Source of the DNA: Zobellia laminariae
GTDB lineage: Bacteria; Bacteroidota; Bacteroidia; Flavobacteriales; Flavobacteriaceae
Assembly (NCBI RefSeq): GCF_009725995.1
Contig: NZ_RCNS01000004.1
Location: forward strand, 310,001 to 374,000
Direction: 5' to 3'
DNA length: 64,000 nucleotides
This document shows, in pieces, positions 1 through 9,444 of this stretch (within the stretch, counting starts at the first letter, position 1; each line of letters begins with the position of its first letter). The notes under the pieces are model-generated. The model saw only the letters and a program-made list of their open reading frames with translations, was not told the origin of the DNA and did not search any database. The translations under genes and the position numbers were made by a program.

Positions 1-69
1 CACAATGAAGAAAACGCCACTCAACAGATACAGTCTTTATTCCCGCTTTTAAATGACTTAATCCAATAG
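1..69 (+). CDS. 3' end of an unidentified gene (partial)
   Basis: Frame 1 is open from the window edge to a TAG at 67-69 and encodes 22 residues ending PLLNDLIQ. The composition looks like a normal protein C-terminus, and the gene would converge on argH. The fragment is too short to name a family. It could be a chance open frame; only sequence to the left of the window can settle it. Confidence 0.45.
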   Translation, partial: HNEENATQQIQSLFPLLNDLIQ

Positions 70-214
70 TTCTTTCCATGGTTTAGTTTTAGTACTGTAA
101 TAACAATACTCGATAAATATAGGAAATTTCTTAAACAATAATGAAGGCTATTTTGTTTAGTTAAATTGATTTTAAGATGTCATAAACGGATGTTTAATTT
201 TTTTGCAGGATACT

Positions 215-1492
215 TTAAAGGTTCTCCATCTTCGCCTTAATCTCCTTCAAACAAAGATTCCCTAAACTACCTTCGTGCGTATGGTGAATATCTCGTTTTG
301 GAGTAAAAGTACCTTCTTGAATTTCTTGTCCCATTTTTTTATAGGCATCTCTAAAAGGCATGCCGTTCTGCACCAGTTCGTTTAAAGTGTCTACACTAAA
401 CAGATAGTCATATTTTGGGTCTTCCAATATACCTTTGTTGACCTTCATTTCCTTGAGGCTGAAAGTCAGAATCTCAATACAGGCTTTCATATCCTGAATA
501 GCTGGAACAATGATTTCCTTTACCAATTGCAGATCTCGGTGGTAACCACTTGGTAGGTTATTGATAACCAAAGTCAGCTGATTAGGAATGCTTTGTAGCT
601 TGTTACATTTGCCACGTACCAATTCAAAAACATCGGGGTTTTTCTTATGTGGCATAATACTACTACCGGTGGTCAACTCATCCGGAAAAGATAGGAAGTT
701 GAAATTCTGACTCATGTACAAACAAATGTCCATAGCTAGTTTTGATAGGGTAGCGGCAATATTTGCCATACCAAATGCAGTAGCTTTTTCTACTTTTCCA
801 CGACCCATTTGAGCAGCGACTACGTTGTATTTCAAAGTCTCAAAACCCATTTCTTTAGTAGTGAAACTACGGTCTATAGGGAAGGAACTTCCGTAACCAG
901 CAGCACTACCAAGCGGATTTTGGTCCGCTACTTTATACGCAGCATCAACAAAATATAAATCGTCTATAAGGCTTTCTGCATAGGCTGATAACCAGAGTCC
1001 GAAAGAAGAAGGCATTGCAATTTGTAAGTGGGTATACCCAGGAAGTAGTACGTCTTTGTGTTTTTCGGCAAGTTCCAATAACAAATCAAACAATTCCTTG
1101 GTTTCTGATTTTATTTCAGAAAGCTCCTGTTTTAGGTACAAATGCATGGCAACAAGAACTTGATCGTTTCTTGATCTGGCCGTGTGTATTTTTTTTCCGG
1201 TATCGCCTAGTTTTTCGGTAAGGACGTATTCTATTTTGGAGTGCATATCCTCAAAAGAATCCTCAATTACAAACTCGCCTTTTTCAATGGTTTCGGCAAT
1301 AGCATCCAATTCTTTGACCAAAGCGTTAGTTTCTTCTGTGGTCAATAATCCTATTTTACCTAACATCTTAGCATGTGCCTGCGATGCGATAACGTCATAT
1401 TTGGCCAAATGTAAATCTAGTTCGCGGTCGTTTCCAACAGTAAAATGGTCTATTTTTTTATCGGTGCTAAAGCCTTTGTCCCAAAGTTTCAT
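215..1492 (-). CDS. argH: Argininosuccinate lyase
   Basis: This enzyme cleaves argininosuccinate to arginine and fumarate, the last step of arginine synthesis, in the cytosol. The 425-residue protein has the fumarase/aspartase superfamily motifs: TARSRNDQ at residues 104-111, the catalytic-His segment THLQ at 154-157, and the signature GSSIMPHKKNPD at 276-287 with the catalytic Ser. The length is slightly below the usual 450-460. It is the last gene of an eleven-gene minus-strand arginine/proline operon, 57 bp after the M20 deacylase gene. No strong hairpin terminator is visible downstream (70-214). Family and function are secure. Confidence 0.97.
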   Translation of the reverse strand: MKLWDKGFSTDKKIDHFTVGNDRELDLHLAKYDVIASQAHAKMLGKIGLLTTEETNALVKELDAIAETIEKGEFVIEDSFEDMHSKIEYVLTEKLGDTGKKIHTARSRNDQVLVAMHLYLKQELSEIKSETKELFDLLLELAEKHKDVLLPGYTHLQIAMPSSFGLWLSAYAESLIDDLYFVDAAYKVADQNPLGSAAGYGSSFPIDRSFTTKEMGFETLKYNVVAAQMGRGKVEKATAFGMANIAATLSKLAMDICLYMSQNFNFLSFPDELTTGSSIMPHKKNPDVFELVRGKCNKLQSIPNQLTLVINNLPSGYHRDLQLVKEIIVPAIQDMKACIEILTFSLKEMKVNKGILEDPKYDYLFSVDTLNELVQNGMPFRDAYKKMGQEIQEGTFTPKRDIHHTHEGSLGNLCLKEIKAKMENL

Positions 1493-1549
1493 AGTGTTCT
1501 ATATTGGTTGGTATCTACTTGTAAATAGATGTCGATACCGTTATTCGTT

Positions 1550-2617
1550 TTATTTTTTAATAAAGCCGTCTAATATTTTAATATACAAATCAATACCGTC
1601 TTCAATTTCTTTTACGTAGATATATTCATCTGCAGAATGCGAACGAGTACTATCACCAGGTCCCAATTTTAAAGATTGACAACTTAATGCAGCCTGATCT
1701 GAAAGAGTAGGGGAGCCATAAGTTTTTCTACCTAAAGCAATGCCTGATTTTATAAGTGGATGGTCTTTAGATATTGCCGAAGAATTTAAACGTAACGACC
1801 GTTCTTTTAATTCACACGGAGCTTCTTTCTTCAGTAGCTCAGCTATTTCTGCATTGGTGTATTTGTCGTTTACACGAACATCTATGACCAATTCTACTTT
1901 TGCTGGAACTACGTTATGCTGTGTTCCTGCTTTTATTTGGGTAACGGTCATTTTTACTTCGCCTAAAGCTTCGGAAACTTTATCGAACTTATAATTTTTG
2001 AACCATTCCAAAACCTCAATAGTATTATAAATGGAATTATCATCGTTAGGGTGAGCGGCATGAGAGGGCGTACCTTTTATGACTGCATCAAAAACAATGA
2101 GTCCTTTTTCTGCAATGGCTAAATCCAATAAAGTTGGCTCACCAACAATAGCCACATCAATTTTAGGAAGTATTTCCAACAACCCTCTTAAACTATTTGG
2201 GCCGGCAGTTTCCTCTTCCATAGAGGCCACCATTAAAATATTATGATTAAGGTTTTCTTCGGCATAAAAATGCGTGAAGGTCGCTATTAACGATACCAAT
2301 GGGCCACCTGCATCATTACTACCTAAACCGTATAATTTTCCATCTTCAATATGCGGATTGAAAGGGTCTCTAGTGTAGGCAGAGTTTGGTTTTACCGTAT
2401 CGTGATGGGAATTTAAAAGTAACGTAGGCTTGCTTTCGTCAAAATATTTGTTCACCGCATAAACGTTGTTTATGTGGCGCTTGAAAGGAATGTTAAAAGA
2501 CTTAAACCAGTTTTCAATGGCGTCTGCAGTTTTATCTTCCTCAGATGAAAACGATTGAATCGAAATCAGTTCTTTTAATAAATCTATCGCTTTTTGCGTT
2601 AATGCTGCTTGTTCCAT
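1550..2617 (-). CDS. argE: M20 family N-acyl-ornithine/N-acyl-citrulline deacylase (ArgE-like)
   Basis: This zinc peptidase-fold amidohydrolase removes the N-acyl group in the arginine pathway. The 355 residues show the M20 metal motifs: SHHD at 70-73, an Asp in the GSNDAGG segment (D102), the catalytic Glu pair in MEEE (133-136), and E160 in VGEP. Because the cluster carries an N-acyl-ornithine transcarbamylase rather than a plain ornithine transcarbamylase, the substrate is more likely N-acetyl- or N-succinyl-citrulline than acetylornithine. That is inferred from context. It lies 2 bp from argB, so the two are probably translationally coupled. Confidence 0.9.
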   Translation of the reverse strand: MEQAALTQKAIDLLKELISIQSFSSEEDKTADAIENWFKSFNIPFKRHINNVYAVNKYFDESKPTLLLNSHHDTVKPNSAYTRDPFNPHIEDGKLYGLGSNDAGGPLVSLIATFTHFYAEENLNHNILMVASMEEETAGPNSLRGLLEILPKIDVAIVGEPTLLDLAIAEKGLIVFDAVIKGTPSHAAHPNDDNSIYNTIEVLEWFKNYKFDKVSEALGEVKMTVTQIKAGTQHNVVPAKVELVIDVRVNDKYTNAEIAELLKKEAPCELKERSLRLNSSAISKDHPLIKSGIALGRKTYGSPTLSDQAALSCQSLKLGPGDSTRSHSADEYIYVKEIEDGIDLYIKILDGFIKK

Positions 2618-2619
2618 TT

Positions 2620-3393
2620 TTATAAGGTAAGAGTCGTGAATAAAGTAGTTTTAGGGTCTAACATACTAATATCTCCAATACGCACCTGATGTACGTTTTT
2701 TTGTAAAGCGTGAAAGCAATTTTCCATTTTTGGAAGCATACCATCAGCTATAATTTTCTGTTCCAATAAGTCTTGGTAGGATGCGCTATCAATATGTTTT
2801 ACTACTGAATCATCGTCATTCACATTTAAAAGAACACCTTTTCTTTCAAAACAATAGTAAAGAATAGTTTCATAGTTTCCGCTCATGCCTATAGCAAGTT
2901 CAGAAGCAATGGTATCTGCATTGGTGTTTAACAATTGACCTTTACCATCATGTGTCATAGCGCAGAAAACAGGAGTAAGACCAGCTTCTAAAAGTTTTAC
3001 AATAGTCTTTGTGCTCACGCCATCAACATCGCCCGCGTAGCCATAATCAATGTCTTTTACAGGTCTTTTATGAGCTTGAATGGTATCGCCATCCGCACCG
3101 CTTAATCCAATGGCATTACAGTCGTTCGATTGCAACTCTGCTACAATATTTTTATTTACCAGTCCGGCATAAACCATGGTAATCAGACCCAAACTTTCTT
3201 CGTCAGTAATTCTGCGGCCATCAATAAGTTTTGATTTAATACCTAATCTGGTACCTAATTTTGTGGCTAGTTTTCCTCCACCGTGGACCAATATTTTGGG
3301 CCCTTTCAATTCGGAAAATGCTTTTAGGAACTTAGAAAGTTCTTCTTTATTCTCGATGACGTTTCCGCCTATTTTTATGATGGATAATTTCAT
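2620..3393 (-). CDS. argB: Acetylglutamate (N-acylglutamate) kinase
   Basis: The enzyme phosphorylates N-acylglutamate in the second step of ornithine synthesis. The 257-residue amino-acid-kinase fold has the N-terminal KIGGN phosphate-binding segment (residues 7-11) and HGGG (37-40). Length matches the short, arginine-insensitive ArgB type; the N-terminal helix of arginine-inhibited ArgB proteins is absent. This suggests pathway control elsewhere, perhaps through the operon leader. Two bp separate it from the transcarbamylase gene. If the pathway runs on succinyl intermediates, it would accept N-succinylglutamate; the sequence alone cannot decide this. Confidence 0.94.
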   Translation of the reverse strand: MKLSIIKIGGNVIENKEELSKFLKAFSELKGPKILVHGGGKLATKLGTRLGIKSKLIDGRRITDEESLGLITMVYAGLVNKNIVAELQSNDCNAIGLSGADGDTIQAHKRPVKDIDYGYAGDVDGVSTKTIVKLLEAGLTPVFCAMTHDGKGQLLNTNADTIASELAIGMSGNYETILYYCFERKGVLLNVNDDDSVVKHIDSASYQDLLEQKIIADGMLPKMENCFHALQKNVHQVRIGDISMLDPKTTLFTTLTL

Positions 3394-3395
3394 GC

Positions 3396-4331
3396 CTACT
3401 GTTCCAAGATTTTCTTCAATACAATCTGCGCTGCATAAGTTCTGTTATTGGCCTGTTCTATAACAAGCGATTGGTCACCATCTAAAACAGCATCTGCAAC
3501 CACTATATTTCTACGTACAGGAAGACAATGCATAAATTTAGCGTTGCCCACTTTTTCAGGAGTCATCGTCCAATTCTTGTCTTGGCTTAATACCTTTCCA
3601 TAGTCGGAATAACTACTCCAGTTTTTCACGTAAATGAAATCAGCATCTTCACAGGCTTTTTTTTGGTCGTACTCAATGGTTGTCCCTTTAGTAATTTCTG
3701 GGTTCAACTCGTATCCCTCCGGATGTGTAATAACAAAATCGGCATCTTGTAAATGCATCATCTCAATAAAGGAATTGGCCACAGCATGCGGTAATGCCTT
3801 TGGATGCGGCGCCCAAGAAAGTACCACTTTAGGTCTAGCCTTAGTGTTTTGTTCGGATAGGGTAATGGCATCTGCTAGGGCTTGTAAAGGATGACCTACC
3901 GAACTTTCCATATTTACGATGGGAACACTGGCGTATTTTTTGAATCCGTTCAAAACCTTTTCCGCCTCGTCTTCCTCTTTGTCCTGTAATCCAGCGAAGG
4001 CTCTAATGGCAACAATATCGCAATACTGAGAAATAACCTGTGCAGCTTCCTTAATGTGCTCAGAAGTGCCTTGGTCCATAACGGTACCATCGGCATATTC
4101 TAAAGCCCATCCTTCACTTCCAAAATTCATAACAATAACATCCAATCCAAGGTTCATAGCTGCTTTTTGAGTACTTAAGCGCGTACGAAGACTGTTGTTG
4201 AAGAACAATAAACCAATGGTTTTATCAGAACCTAGGCTTTTGTGTTTTCTGGGGTCTTCTTTTAAGTCCCGGGCTTCCTCCACCCAATTGTCTAATGAAT
4301 CTATGTCTTGTAAAGAAAGGTAATGTTTCAT
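3396..4331 (-). CDS. argF': N-acetyl/N-succinyl-L-ornithine transcarbamylase
   Basis: The protein transfers the carbamoyl group to an N-acylated ornithine. In 311 residues it has the carbamoyl-phosphate motif SLRTR (47-51) and the C-terminal HCLPVRRN (268-275). Overall it resembles the acetyl/succinyl-ornithine branch (GSEGWALEYADGTVMD region, residues 71-86), not classical OTCase. Bacteroidetes homologues are known as succinylornithine transcarbamylases, with a Pro/Glu difference setting succinyl versus acetyl preference. By unaligned counting that position falls within GTSEH (88-92), so preference is undetermined here. It sits inside the arginine operon, 54 bp from proB. Confidence 0.93.
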   Translation of the reverse strand: MKHYLSLQDIDSLDNWVEEARDLKEDPRKHKSLGSDKTIGLLFFNNSLRTRLSTQKAAMNLGLDVIVMNFGSEGWALEYADGTVMDQGTSEHIKEAAQVISQYCDIVAIRAFAGLQDKEEDEAEKVLNGFKKYASVPIVNMESSVGHPLQALADAITLSEQNTKARPKVVLSWAPHPKALPHAVANSFIEMMHLQDADFVITHPEGYELNPEITKGTTIEYDQKKACEDADFIYVKNWSSYSDYGKVLSQDKNWTMTPEKVGNAKFMHCLPVRRNIVVADAVLDGDQSLVIEQANNRTYAAQIVLKKILEQ

Positions 4332-4385
4332 TTATGCTCTGTTTCTCTAACTATTCTTACTTATTTTCTGTGGATGTATTCTACA

Positions 4386-5174
4386 TCAATGGTCTTCTGA
4401 AAACTTACCGTCTTTGGTTTTTATTTTGGTATGTTTTCCTGAACCAGCAAAAGCATCTGTAATGAAGCTATCGTTAAGACCATTTACAATCCAAGTTTCA
4501 ATACCAGCATTCTGTGCAATGGTCGCTGCCTCAATTTTTGATTGCATCCCACCAGTACCGTGTGATGATTTACCCGCGCTAACTTCTTGTTGTAAACTAG
4601 AGACGCCTAGTACTTCAGGAATGGTCTCTGGTTGCCCGTTGTCTATCGAAATTTTGGTATATATGCCATTTGTGTTGGTGGCAATCATGAGGAGGTCTGC
4701 TTTAAGCAGTGCCGCGGTTAAGGCGGCTAACTTATCATTATCACCAAATTGAATCTCATCTGCAGCAACCGTATCATTTTCATTAATGATGGGAATGAAA
4801 TTGTTACTTACCAAGATGTCTATAGTATTCTTGATGTTGGCTTTGGATTTTGGGTTCTCAAAGTCTGAGTACGATAAAAGACACTGTGCAGAAAAAAGGC
4901 CAAGCTCTCTAAAGCTTTCTTGAAACATGCGCATCAAATGCGGTTGTCCAATAGCAGCTAGGGCTTGCTTCACGTTAATCTCTTCTCCGTTATGCTCTAG
5001 TTTTACGAATTGTTTTGCTGCTGCAATAGCACCAGAACTAACAATAACAAACTCATAGTCGTCTTTGAGCGCCGCAATTTGCCTACCTATATCCTCTATC
5101 TTTCCTCGGGAAATCTGGTTGGTTTCCTTCGTTAAGGTATTTGAGCCTATTTTTAATAAAATCCTTTTTTTCAT
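4386..5174 (-). CDS. proB: Glutamate 5-kinase (short form without PUA domain)
   Basis: This kinase makes gamma-glutamyl phosphate, the first step of proline synthesis. Residues 1-262 cover only the amino-acid-kinase domain, starting KKRILLKIGSNTLTK and carrying NENDTVA and the GTGGMQSK segment. The C-terminal PUA domain of the E. coli enzyme (about 367 residues) is missing, as in several bacterial lineages. It lies 45 bp from proA inside the arginine operon. The ATG at 5174 fits the first strand of the fold. Confidence 0.94.
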   Translation of the reverse strand: MKKRILLKIGSNTLTKETNQISRGKIEDIGRQIAALKDDYEFVIVSSGAIAAAKQFVKLEHNGEEINVKQALAAIGQPHLMRMFQESFRELGLFSAQCLLSYSDFENPKSKANIKNTIDILVSNNFIPIINENDTVAADEIQFGDNDKLAALTAALLKADLLMIATNTNGIYTKISIDNGQPETIPEVLGVSSLQQEVSAGKSSHGTGGMQSKIEAATIAQNAGIETWIVNGLNDSFITDAFAGSGKHTKIKTKDGKFSEDH

Positions 5175-5219
5175 TAGGTGTTCTTTTACTTCATTTGGGT
5201 GATAGAGAATATTTGAAAT

Positions 5220-6419
5220 TTATCCTCTTGTTTGCCCGTTTCCTTTTACATACCACTTATTGGTGACCAAATGCTGAAGACCTATAGGGCCTCTTTGGTG
5301 TAATTTATCCGTACTAATGGCAAGTTCCCCTCCTAAACCAAATTGACCTCCATCTGTAAAGCGAGTGGAAGCATTGTGATATACTGCAGCCGTATCCACA
5401 TTATTCATGAAATAGTCCGCTGTTTCATTATTTGATGTGATAATCGCTGCTGAGTGGCCACCACCATATTTGTTTATTCTTGAAATAGCATCTTCAATAT
5501 CTGAGGTTTGGCCAATTACAATCTTGTAATCTAGGAACTCTTCATACCAAATTTGTTCATCTTCTATGGTTTTAGTGCCTTCCATACCAGAAATAACATC
5601 ATCGGCAAAAATTTCAACATTACTCTTTTGCAACTCTTGTATTAAGTGTTGAAGAAATTGTTGTTTACGAGGTAAATCCGAGGAAATAAGAACCTTGTCC
5701 AATGCGTTACAAGCTGATATTTTAGTAGTTTTTCCATTGATGATAATATCAATAGCCATTTCTAAATCTGCTTCCTCATCTATGTATACAAAATTGTTTC
5801 CACGACCACTTATAATAACTGGGCAGGTAGCATGTTGCTTTACAAAAGCAATTAGTCTTTCTCCTCCTCTAGGTACAATAAGGTCTACTTTTTGGGTAGG
5901 TTTTTCAAGAAAAGCCTGTGTTTCCGTTCTGTCAAATTGTAAATAGGTAACCCAATCTTCTTCGGCTTCGTTGGCTTCAAGAGCCTTGTGCCATAAATCC
6001 ACCAAAAATAAATTACTATTCAGCGATTCTTTTCCGCCTTTCAATAAAATCTTATTCCCTGATTTAAAAGCAATACCAGCTGCTTCAATAGTAACATCAG
6101 GTCTAGATTCGTAGATAATTAGAATAGTTCCAAAAGGAGCAGTTTTATTACTAACCTGCATGCCGTTGTCATGGGAAAAACTAAAACGTTCAACGCCCAA
6201 AGGGTCTTCCTGAGCCGCAAGTTGTTGCAGGCTCAAAATCATACCATCTATTTTTCCTTGGTCAACTTTAAGGCGATCACGCATAGCGATATCATCACCC
6301 AAATAATTGTCCATATCTATTTTGTTGGCCGCTAGAATAGCAGTCCGTTCTTTGCCCAACAATTGCGCCATGTCTAAAAGGACAGCGTTGCGTTTTTTGA
6401 TGTCTAATAGTAAACTCAT
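5220..6419 (-). CDS. proA: Gamma-glutamyl phosphate reductase
   Basis: This NADPH-dependent aldehyde-dehydrogenase-fold enzyme reduces gamma-glutamyl phosphate to glutamate semialdehyde for proline synthesis. The 399 residues include YESRPDVT (103-110), PRGG (183-186) and the catalytic Cys in KISACNA (C237). Its ATG overlaps the last base of argD, and proB follows, giving a proA-proB pair embedded in the arginine operon. Length and motifs are normal for the family. Confidence 0.96.
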   Translation of the reverse strand: MSLLLDIKKRNAVLLDMAQLLGKERTAILAANKIDMDNYLGDDIAMRDRLKVDQGKIDGMILSLQQLAAQEDPLGVERFSFSHDNGMQVSNKTAPFGTILIIYESRPDVTIEAAGIAFKSGNKILLKGGKESLNSNLFLVDLWHKALEANEAEEDWVTYLQFDRTETQAFLEKPTQKVDLIVPRGGERLIAFVKQHATCPVIISGRGNNFVYIDEEADLEMAIDIIINGKTTKISACNALDKVLISSDLPRKQQFLQHLIQELQKSNVEIFADDVISGMEGTKTIEDEQIWYEEFLDYKIVIGQTSDIEDAISRINKYGGGHSAAIITSNNETADYFMNNVDTAAVYHNASTRFTDGGQFGLGGELAISTDKLHQRGPIGLQHLVTNKWYVKGNGQTRG

Positions 6420-7543
6420 TACAATTCTGCTTTTAGGGCGGTGAAAAAAGTATCTAAATAAGCTTCGGTAATATTCAAAGCGGGAAGAACCCGCAATACA
6501 TGTTTATCCTTAGCCCCTCCGGTAAATAGTTTTTGATTGTGAATCAATCGTTTTCTTAAATCGGCAATCTCAAAATCAAATTCAAGGCCTAACATTAGTC
6601 CTCTACCTTTTACTTTTTTGATTTCAGGTATTTCTGCGGCCAATGCTCTGAAATAACCTTCTAAATGCGCTGCATTTTCAATGAGTTTTTCATCTTCCAA
6701 TACTTCTAGAACCGCTAAAGTAGCCACGGAAGCCAAATGATTTCCTCCAAAAGTAGTTCCTAATAACCCATAAGAAGCTTTGATGTCTTCATGGATTAAA
6801 ATGCCGCCCACAGGGAAGCCATTACCCATTCCTTTGGCAACGGAAATAATATCTGGTTGTATGTTGTGATGTTGAAAAGCAAAGAATTTACCGCTTCTAC
6901 CAAAACCACATTGTACTTCATCTGCAATAAGTAAAGCTTCGTTGGCTTTAGCTAATGCTGCAATTTTTTGAAAAAACTCAGTAGTTGGCTCGTCTAAACC
7001 ACCAACACCTTGTATGGTTTCTATGATAACCGCACAAACATCGCCTTTTACTATTTCAGACTCAAATGCCTGTAAATCATTGAAAGGCAAAAACGTCACC
7101 TTTTGTTGTAAGTTGATAGGAGCGTTTATCTTGGGGTTATCCGTAGCGGCAACAGCTGCAGATGTACGTCCGTGAAAACCATTGGTGAATGCAATTACCC
7201 TTGATTTTCCTGTGTGAAAAGAGGCTAGTTTTAAGGCGTTTTCATTGGCTTCAGCACCAGAATTACATAAAAAGAGATTGTAGTTTTCGCAATCTGAAAG
7301 TTCACCAAGTTTTGTAGCCAGTTCTTCTTGCAGGGGGTTTTTTACAGAGTTGCTGTAAAAACCAATTTTATTTAGCTGATCGGTTAGGCGTTTTACGTAA
7401 TGTGGGTGAGAATGACCAATAGAGATTACGGCGTGTCCACCGTAGAAATCTAAATAATCTATTCCTTTTTCATCTGTTACTACAATTCCTTTTGCTGAAA
7501 CTGGGGTTACATCGTATAATGGGTAAACATCGAATAAATTCAT
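6419..7543 (-). CDS. argD: Acetylornithine (N-acylornithine) aminotransferase
   Basis: This PLP enzyme of class III transaminates N-acylglutamate semialdehyde to N-acylornithine. Visible are GHSHP, CNSGAEANE, FHGRT, the PLP-binding ADEVQCGFGRSG segment and the Schiff-base Lys in SVAKGMGNG. An upstream ATG at 7579 in the same frame would add 12 residues (MQGVWRGTMAKV) that do not look like the family. I chose the ATG at 7543 (MNLFDVYPL), the usual N-terminus. The gene follows proC by about 55 bp. Confidence 0.94.
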   Translation of the reverse strand: MNLFDVYPLYDVTPVSAKGIVVTDEKGIDYLDFYGGHAVISIGHSHPHYVKRLTDQLNKIGFYSNSVKNPLQEELATKLGELSDCENYNLFLCNSGAEANENALKLASFHTGKSRVIAFTNGFHGRTSAAVAATDNPKINAPINLQQKVTFLPFNDLQAFESEIVKGDVCAVIIETIQGVGGLDEPTTEFFQKIAALAKANEALLIADEVQCGFGRSGKFFAFQHHNIQPDIISVAKGMGNGFPVGGILIHEDIKASYGLLGTTFGGNHLASVATLAVLEVLEDEKLIENAAHLEGYFRALAAEIPEIKKVKGRGLMLGLEFDFEIADLRKRLIHNQKLFTGGAKDKHVLRVLPALNITEAYLDTFFTALKAEL

Positions 7544-7597
7544 AACTTTTGCCATTGTGCCGCGCCATACGCCTTGCACATATTTTAACGGAGAGTT

Positions 7598-8404
7598 TCA
7601 CAACTGCCCTTCTTTAATTCTACTGATTTTTTCATAGGAAGCTACGATTCCTTGTATAAGGGATGAGCTTAAGCCTTGGTGTTCCATTTCGTTCAAACCT
7701 TGAATAGTACAGCCTTTTGGGGTTGTTACCCTATCAATTTCTGCTTCTGGGTGGCTACCGGATTCAATTAGCAAGCTGGCTGCGCCACTACAGGTGTGCA
7801 TGGCTAATTCTTGTGCCTCTTTAGCATCAAAGCCTAACTGAATGGCACCTTGGGTGGTAGCGCGTATTAAACGCATCCAAAAGGCAATTCCACTGGCACA
7901 AATAACCGTTGCAGCCTGCATTTGCCCTTCGGGTATTTCCATAGAATGACCCATGCGATTGAAAATGGCCTTTGCTAAATCAATTTTCTTTTTACCTTTT
8001 TCATTACTACAGATACAGGTCATAGATTGACCAACTGAAATAGCGGTGTTAGGCATACTTCTTATAATATTGTAGTCCGAGCCCAGAATAGCTTCCATTT
8101 TGGCAATACTGAAGCCCGTAATGGTAGAAATTACCACATGGTTTTCGGTAAGCAAATCCTTGATGTCCTCAAGAATATTTTCTAGTTGACTAGGTTGCAC
8201 GGCTAGAATAATAATATCAGAATTTTTAACGGCCTCTCTGTTGTCTGAGGTGGTCGTAACATTGCCGTACTTTTCATACTCCGCTATTTCAGAAGTATTT
8301 CTTTTAGTAAGGTACATGGTTGTGGCACCGTTGGAATTTAGAATTCCTTTTGCAATGGAAAGTCCTAAATTCCCAGCTCCTATAATGGCTATTTTCATTT
8401 TCAA
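7598..8404 (-). CDS. proC: Pyrroline-5-carboxylate reductase
   Basis: The enzyme reduces P5C to proline using NAD(P)H. The 268 residues begin with the Rossmann motif IAIIGAGNLGLSIAKG and include the C-terminal family segment RVTTPKGCTIQGLNEMEHQG. Starts at 8404 and 8398 (MKIAIIG) are both possible, since the sequence begins MKMKIAIIG. It is placed between argC and argD, so all three proline genes are co-transcribed with arginine synthesis. Confidence 0.95.
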   Translation of the reverse strand: MKMKIAIIGAGNLGLSIAKGILNSNGATTMYLTKRNTSEIAEYEKYGNVTTTSDNREAVKNSDIIILAVQPSQLENILEDIKDLLTENHVVISTITGFSIAKMEAILGSDYNIIRSMPNTAISVGQSMTCICSNEKGKKKIDLAKAIFNRMGHSMEIPEGQMQAATVICASGIAFWMRLIRATTQGAIQLGFDAKEAQELAMHTCSGAASLLIESGSHPEAEIDRVTTPKGCTIQGLNEMEHQGLSSSLIQGIVASYEKISRIKEGQL

Positions 8405-8469
8405 ATTTTTGGTTGTTTCCGTTTTAAGTCCGATGGAATCTTATTGCGGAAATAGTTTTCTGTTAATCG

Positions 8470-9444
8470 TTAAAAAACGCCAGCTTTAAGGTTAAGGCCT
8501 GTGCCTTCTCCAAAGCCGAAAATAAGGTTCATATTCTGAATCGCCTGCCCGGATGCACCTTTGAGCAAATTGTCTATGGCCGAGGTGATAAGTAACGTGT
8601 TTTCGTGCTTATGTAAGTGAATATGACATTGATTGGTATTTACAATTTGTTTTAGGTGGATAGGCTCTTCGGCTACTTGGGTGAATAGTGCATCTGCATA
8701 AAACTCCTTGTACAAAGCAATAGCATCCTCTAAACTTCCGTCATACTCGGTGTAAGCCGTAGCAAGAATACCGCGAGTAAAGTTTCCACGGGTAGGAAGA
8801 AAGAACAACTCACCTGAGTCTGATTGCAACGATTTTAAACTTTCGTTTATTTCTCCTAAATGCTGATGGGTAAACGGTTTATACCAACTAACGTTATTGT
8901 TTCTCCAGCTAAAATGTGAAGTAGCAGAAGGACTAACTCCTGCACCAGTACTACCGGTAACCGCATTGATATGAACAGTATGCCCCAACTTATTTGCTTT
9001 TGCCAGAGGTAAAAGAGCTAATTGAATAGCCGTAGCAAAACAACCAGGGTTGGCAATATATTTAGCCTTCTTTATTTCTTCCTTTTTAAGCTCAGGAAGT
9101 CCGTAAACGAATTTCTTTCCTTCAAAAACAGCATCTGCCTGCAACCTGAAATCGTTGCTGAGGTCAATTATTTTCGTGTTTTCAGAGAATGTGTTTTCCT
9201 GTAAAAATTTAGAGGAATTACCATGACCTAGACATAAGAATACGACATCTACATCAGGATTGATGCTTCCTGTAAATTCCATTTCAGTAGTTCCCAATAA
9301 ATCAGCATGCGCCGTTGTAACCTTCTTGCCAGCTCTGGTTGTACTGAAAACAAAATCTATTTTAGCTTCAGGGTGATGCAGAAGAATTCTAATGAGTTCT
9401 CCGCCTGTATAACCAGAACCGCCAATAATTCCTGCCTTAATCAT
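8470..9444 (-). CDS. argC: N-acetyl-gamma-glutamyl-phosphate reductase
   Basis: The enzyme reduces N-acylglutamyl phosphate to its semialdehyde. The 324 residues begin IIGGSGYTGGELIRILLHHP, the NADP-binding and family signature. The catalytic Cys is in NPGCFATA (C135) and a His lies in PFTHQHLGEI. It overlaps the argG stop by 8 bp, showing tight operon coupling. Confidence 0.96.
   Translation of the reverse strand: MIKAGIIGGSGYTGGELIRILLHHPEAKIDFVFSTTRAGKKVTTAHADLLGTTEMEFTGSINPDVDVVFLCLGHGNSSKFLQENTFSENTKIIDLSNDFRLQADAVFEGKKFVYGLPELKKEEIKKAKYIANPGCFATAIQLALLPLAKANKLGHTVHINAVTGSTGAGVSPSATSHFSWRNNNVSWYKPFTHQHLGEINESLKSLQSDSGELFFLPTRGNFTRGILATAYTEYDGSLEDAIALYKEFYADALFTQVAEEPIHLKQIVNTNQCHIHLHKHENTLLITSAIDNLLKGASGQAIQNMNLIFGFGEGTGLNLKAGVF

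Noticed and set aside
1182..1619. 145-codon plus-strand frame across the argH 5' end
   Set aside because: Antisense to a secure argH with all motifs; composition is that of a shadow frame.
7544..7579. Longer argD start
   Set aside because: MQGVWRGTMAKV is absent from the family; MNLFDVYPL is the usual beginning.
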